Program-made: the position numbers and the translations under genes | Part shown: positions 5,683 through 8,851 of the stretch, in pieces | Layout of the letters: each line of letters starts with the position of its first letter | Numbering within the stretch: position 1 is the stretch's first letter | Notes under the pieces: generated by a model | What the model was told of the DNA's origin: nothing | Seen by the model: the letters and a program-made list of their open reading frames with translations, nothing else | Databases searched by the model: none | Origin: Sphingomonadales bacterium UBA7473 | GTDB lineage: Bacteria > Pseudomonadota > Alphaproteobacteria > Sphingomonadales > Sphingomonadaceae | DNA length: 8,851 nt | Direction of reading: 5' to 3' | Assembly: GCA_002478575.1 (NCBI GenBank) | Contig: DLOX01000184.1 | Coordinates: forward strand, 548-9,398

Positions 5683-7866
5683 ATGGATGATAAAATTGCG
5701 TCGCCACTTGTCGGAGATCGTCCTCTGCAAAGTGGTCAACCAGACAGGCTAGGTTATCGCGATGTAGCAGAGCGTATTGCATTGTCGCTAATCGATCACG
5801 CCTCTGACGGTGGGTTAGTCATAGGCCTTGAAGGAGCTTGGGGCTCAGGAAAATCAAGCTTGCTCTACTTGATAGAGGACGCTCTGAAGCAGGTGCCAGA
5901 ACAACAACAGCCGACGGTAATAGACTTTCGTCCATGGCTGGTGGGTAGCCGTGACGCGTTACTTACAAATCTGTTTTCTGCGATCTCAAAGGGTATAGCC
6001 AGCATCAAGTTGTCAGATGGAAATGCAACTGAAACCACTATTATAAAGGTCAAGGAGACTGCGGAGGCGCTGAGGAAGTTTGTTGCCGGCATTGGAAAAG
6101 TTGGTGACATGGTTGAGGCTGCGGGGGACGTTGCCGATTACAAACTCGCTAAGTTTTTTGGTGCTCTTCTAAAAGGGGGCAGAGAAGCTACGAAAGACAG
6201 GCCTGAGGATGTTTCTCTCGATATTTTGAAAGACAAGCTGGTAAGCTCTCTACGAGAATTGGGTCACCGATTTGTTATAACGATTGACGATGTAGATAGA
6301 CTTGAACCGTCTGAAGTCATTGAAGTTCTGCGACTAGTTAGGTCAGTTGCAGACTTTCCCAATGTGATTTATTTGTTGTGCTATGATAGTGCTATACTTT
6401 CTCATAGCATACAAAAAGCTGCGCAAGTACGCGATGGCCAAGCTTATCTGGAGAAGATCGTTCAACTTACGGTTATGGTTCCGAAGCCCGAGCCCTTTCA
6501 GCTGCGGCAGTGGTTTACGGATGAGCTCAAGCTAATTGCAAAGACCAAGACAGACGACGAGCTAGCGCGACTGAGATTAGTGGTCGATTATGAAGGCAGC
6601 CGACAGCTTCGAACGCCTCGAGCGGTCGTCAGAATCCTTGACTCAATAAGGTTCTTTTGGCCTCCCCTAAGGGCTGCAGGCGCAGACTTGGCCGATTTGG
6701 TTTGGCTATCGTTGATTAAGGATGGAAATCCGGGGCTCTACAGGTGGATCGAGGACTACTGCGGGACCGCTGCGGTCCTTTCTTTGCGAACTGGTCAAGT
6801 CGGCGACAACGAAAGAATTGAAGAAAATAAGAAGCTCTCCAAATTGGTCAGCGAATCGTACTTCAGCGATCTAACTTACCGGCACTATTTTGCAGATCAG
6901 CTGGCGGGTTGTGAATTGGACTACGGGAAAGATGCAAGTAATTTCAAATTACATCAGAAGGTCCCAGACCATGTAAGGGACAAGTCCATTAAGGATTGCC
7001 GCCTTTCCAGTCCTGATCATTATCGGCTGTATTTCGCCTTAGCGGGACCTGCACATGCTCTAACCCAACATGACCTTGATCAGCTTTGGTCGGCTTCCGA
7101 CCTTTCTGAGCAGAATTTGGGTGAACTCATTCTAAGCTGGCACTTACAACTAACCCCGAATTTGCTGAGTAAAGCTGATATCCTCCTGGAAAGAATGAAG
7201 GAAATTGACCCGGATGTTTTGACGGCCAGTCGGTCTAAGTGCTTCCTTGTCGCTTTTTCGAACGTTCTTGATGAAGCTTATCGACGCCGTTCGTTTGATT
7301 TATTTTGGTTTAACTCCGTTTGGGATCGCGCGGAGAGAATTGTTCCGATCCTTTTGTCGAGGATTTCGGATGCTGAACGTTCCGCCGTTATTGATGTAAT
7401 GTTTCGGGATGGTTTGGCGATTAGCTGGCTGTCAACGCTCTTTCGTAGCGAGACATTTGCTCATGGGCGCTTTGGCGATCGCAGGAAACAGAATTCAGAA
7501 TGGGTGTTTTCTGACGTGGAGTTGGACATGGTCAGCAAGACACTGCTTGCTCGCTACAAGCATTTGAGTCTGGATCAGATTTTAGGCACCGTAAGCCCAG
7601 TCACCATACTCTATGCTTGGAAGCAAGGTGGGGATGAAAATGGCCCTCAGTCAATCATCGAAAGCAGTATTGCGAGTGAGAAAGATTTAATTGAGACTTT
7701 GGATAGTCTTCGAAGCCTTATGCGATGGCGAGATATCTCAAGCTTCCTAGATGTCGACGAAGTATGGCCGCGAGTAATTGCCACTATTGAAGAAAGTCAA
7801 GATGTTGCTCTCTCGGAACGCGCGAAGCTCATCAAGTCTGACTTCGAACTGCAGTCTGAGATGTAG
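5683..7866 (+). CDS. KAP-family P-loop NTPase (possible phage-defence gene)
   Basis: A 727-residue protein. The N-terminal third is a KAP NTPase domain: Walker A GAWGSGKSS at 51-59, the DFRPW strand (81-85) that matches the FNPW signature of the family, Walker B FVITIDDVDRL at 197-207, then VLRLVRSVADFPNVIYLLCYD (215-235), YLEKIVQLTVMVP (255-267) and the sensor-like RTPRAVVRIL (311-320). KAP proteins often carry membrane helices between Walker A and B; here residues 130-165 are only weakly hydrophobic, so the protein is probably cytosolic. Residues 340-727 are helical-looking with no domain I recognise and may be the sensor or effector. The family includes PifA, the F-plasmid protein that excludes phage T7, so defence is plausible but unproven. 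GC is near 47% in a hand-counted stretch against about 62% in phzF, pointing to transfer. The ATG has only a weak purine stretch (AAGAAGA) before it. Confidence 0.88.
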   Translation: MDDKIASPLVGDRPLQSGQPDRLGYRDVAERIALSLIDHASDGGLVIGLEGAWGSGKSSLLYLIEDALKQVPEQQQPTVIDFRPWLVGSRDALLTNLFSAISKGIASIKLSDGNATETTIIKVKETAEALRKFVAGIGKVGDMVEAAGDVADYKLAKFFGALLKGGREATKDRPEDVSLDILKDKLVSSLRELGHRFVITIDDVDRLEPSEVIEVLRLVRSVADFPNVIYLLCYDSAILSHSIQKAAQVRDGQAYLEKIVQLTVMVPKPEPFQLRQWFTDELKLIAKTKTDDELARLRLVVDYEGSRQLRTPRAVVRILDSIRFFWPPLRAAGADLADLVWLSLIKDGNPGLYRWIEDYCGTAAVLSLRTGQVGDNERIEENKKLSKLVSESYFSDLTYRHYFADQLAGCELDYGKDASNFKLHQKVPDHVRDKSIKDCRLSSPDHYRLYFALAGPAHALTQHDLDQLWSASDLSEQNLGELILSWHLQLTPNLLSKADILLERMKEIDPDVLTASRSKCFLVAFSNVLDEAYRRRSFDLFWFNSVWDRAERIVPILLSRISDAERSAVIDVMFRDGLAISWLSTLFRSETFAHGRFGDRRKQNSEWVFSDVELDMVSKTLLARYKHLSLDQILGTVSPVTILYAWKQGGDENGPQSIIESSIASEKDLIETLDSLRSLMRWRDISSFLDVDEVWPRVIATIEESQDVALSERAKLIKSDFELQSEM

Positions 7867-7891
7867 TCCCTCTACCAAGGAGTTCTAACCC

Positions 7892-8752
7892 ATGCCCCGC
7901 CCTTTCAAACAAGTCGATGTCTTCACCTCCGTCCCGATGAAGGGAAATCCCGTTGCCGTGGTAATGGATGGTGCGGGTCTCTCCGATGCTCAGATGCAGC
8001 AATTTGCCAATTGGACCAATCTGTCTGAGACGACCTTCATCTTGCCGCCGAGCGATCCTGCGGCGGATTATCATTTGCGCATCTTCACGCCGAAGATTGA
8101 GCTGCCCTTTGCGGGGCATCCAACGCTTGGGTCTGCCCACGCGGCGCTGGATGCGGGGATTGCAACGCCCAAGGGCGGTAAGCTGACGATGCAATGCGGC
8201 GTAGGGCTGGTTGATATCGCAGTGCCCGATGATTGGCGGCGCGAAGGCCTCAGCTTTCGCTTGCCCCAGCATAAGATGTGGGCCGCGCCAGACCCGAAAG
8301 CGCTCATCGATGCCATGCGATCCCATGGCCAGTTGAAGGCAGATCCTTCCGTGGTTGATGTTGGGCCCCATTGGGTGATTGCCGAATTTACGAACGCGGC
8401 GGATGTGTCTGCCTTCGCGCCCAACCTGCCTGCCTTGGCCGATTATGACCGCGCCCATGGCACTACAGGCCTCACCATCTTTGCCGAAACCGGCGATGGG
8501 AAAGGCGGGATCATCGTGCGATCCTATGCGCCGCTCGATGGCATCGCTGAAGACCCAGTGTGCGGCAGTGGCAATGGCTCCGTCGCGGCTTATCGGCTGG
8601 AAACCGGCTCTGTGGCGCGCAGGCAAAGCTATGTCGCGAGCCAAGGCCGAGAGATTGGTCGCGATGGCATCATCCGCGTCCGCATTGCTGAGGATGGCAT
8701 CCATATCGGTGGCAACAGCGTGACCTGCGTGGACGGCATGGTCACGCTGTAG
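7892..8752 (+). CDS. PhzF-family isomerase/epimerase
   Basis: A 286-residue cytoplasmic protein of the PhzF family (diaminopimelate epimerase-like two-lobed fold), of normal full length. It starts MPRPFKQVDVFTSVPMKGNP. The catalytic Glu46 sits in WTNLSETTF, and LPFAGHPTLGSAHA (71-84) and EDPVCGSGNGSVAAY near residue 230 form the two active-site loops. PhzF itself isomerises dihydro-3-hydroxyanthranilate in phenazine synthesis, but there are no other phenazine genes here, and most family members act on unknown substrates; the name does not imply phenazine production. The ribosome-binding site AAGGAG (7877-7882) lies nine bases before the ATG. It follows the NTPase stop by 25 bases and precedes crcB by 32 bases on the same strand. 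Base composition returns to the GC-rich norm. Confidence 0.93.
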   Translation: MPRPFKQVDVFTSVPMKGNPVAVVMDGAGLSDAQMQQFANWTNLSETTFILPPSDPAADYHLRIFTPKIELPFAGHPTLGSAHAALDAGIATPKGGKLTMQCGVGLVDIAVPDDWRREGLSFRLPQHKMWAAPDPKALIDAMRSHGQLKADPSVVDVGPHWVIAEFTNAADVSAFAPNLPALADYDRAHGTTGLTIFAETGDGKGGIIVRSYAPLDGIAEDPVCGSGNGSVAAYRLETGSVARRQSYVASQGREIGRDGIIRVRIAEDGIHIGGNSVTCVDGMVTL

Positions 8753-8784
8753 CCATTTCGCCTCCCCCACGCTAAGGGGCGTCG

Positions 8785-8851
8785 ATGAACAATATCATTC
8801 CGGTTATGGCGGGCGGCGCGATTGGCGCTGCGCTGCGTTATGGGGCGACCC
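8785..8851 (+). CDS. crcB: CrcB/FluC fluoride channel, 5' fragment (runs off window)
   Basis: Only the first 22 codons are present: MNNIIPVMAGGAIGAALRYG followed by AT. The GGxIGAxLRY pattern is the start of the first membrane helix in CrcB/FluC proteins, which export fluoride as dual-topology dimers. AAGGGG (8773-8778) is a good ribosome-binding site six bases upstream; it can pair weakly with CCCCC (8764-8768 region), a small hairpin that might limit access. The 32-base gap after phzF is too short to hold a fluoride riboswitch. The family call rests on a short but characteristic N-terminus. Confidence 0.8.
   Translation, partial: MNNIIPVMAGGAIGAALRYGAT

Noticed and set aside
7355..7381. 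Second ECF42-like promoter: TGTCGA at 7355 with CGTT 17 bases on
   Set aside because: It lies inside the NTPase coding region, the -10 is not an exact match, and no gene start follows. Other TGTCGA occurrences at 50-55 and 7752-7757 also lack a proper -10.
5605..7891. Attachment sites or target-site duplications flanking the NTPase gene
   Set aside because: I compared the sequences at both edges (5605-5682 and 7867-7891) by eye and found no convincing direct or inverted repeat, and no tRNA or integrase is present.
7892..8752. Phenazine biosynthesis locus
   Set aside because: The PhzF family is broad and no other phz gene is in the window; the name alone does not support phenazine production.
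7832..8770. A 312-codon open frame on the minus strand
   Set aside because: It is antisense to the whole PhzF gene, whose motifs and ribosome-binding site are clear. The minus-strand translation is rich in His and Arg and matches no family I know.
8753..8784. Possible fluoride riboswitch before crcB
   Set aside because: The gap is only 32 bases, too short for the known crcB-motif RNA, and no conserved motif segments are visible. Only a small CCCC/GGGG pairing is present.

Overview
The window looks like a piece of an alphaproteobacterial chromosome, most likely from the Sphingomonadales. The evidence is GC-rich coding sequence (about 60% in most genes), an rsmB-htpX-DUF1674 cluster of the kind common in Alphaproteobacteria, a DgcA-type enolase-superfamily gene, and a palindromic intergenic repeat of the 'GTCAT-CCCGGA-CTTGATCCGGG' type that is scattered through these genomes. 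This is recognition by eye; no database was searched.

Layout. At the left, reading leftward, are rsmB (16S rRNA cytosine-5 methyltransferase, cut by the window edge) and htpX (membrane zinc protease). A 59-codon DUF1674 gene (SDHAF4/Sdh8-like succinate dehydrogenase assembly factor) diverges from htpX. Next come the palindromic repeat (1973-2070) and a leftward enolase-superfamily epimerase/racemase. Divergent from that enzyme is a rightward three-gene operon (3197-5220): a MAPEG/YecN-like small membrane protein, a DGPF (YCII-fold) protein, and an ECF42-group sigma factor with a long TPR-like C-terminal domain. A small lipoprotein follows, then a 727-codon KAP-family P-loop NTPase with clearly lower GC, then a PhzF-family isomerase, and finally the first 22 codons of crcB (fluoride channel), cut by the right edge.

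How it works together. The central unit is a self-contained ECF42 regulatory module. TGTCGA-N17-CGTC at 3131-3157 matches the promoter motif reported for ECF42 sigma factors and lies about 40 bp before the first operon gene, so the sigma factor probably drives its own operon, including the DGPF and MAPEG genes. Three A-tracts lie just upstream of the -35. At the other end, htpX has a heat-shock (sigma-32-like) promoter candidate that overlaps the start region of the divergent DUF1674 gene.

The strongest candidate for an accessory, transferred element is the KAP NTPase gene (5683-7866). It is AT-richer than everything around it, has its own promoter-like sequences, and sits between housekeeping-like genes without any visible integrase or transposase. 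KAP NTPases include the phage-exclusion protein PifA, so a defence role is possible but not shown here. No rRNA, tRNA, CRISPR array or insertion sequence was seen.
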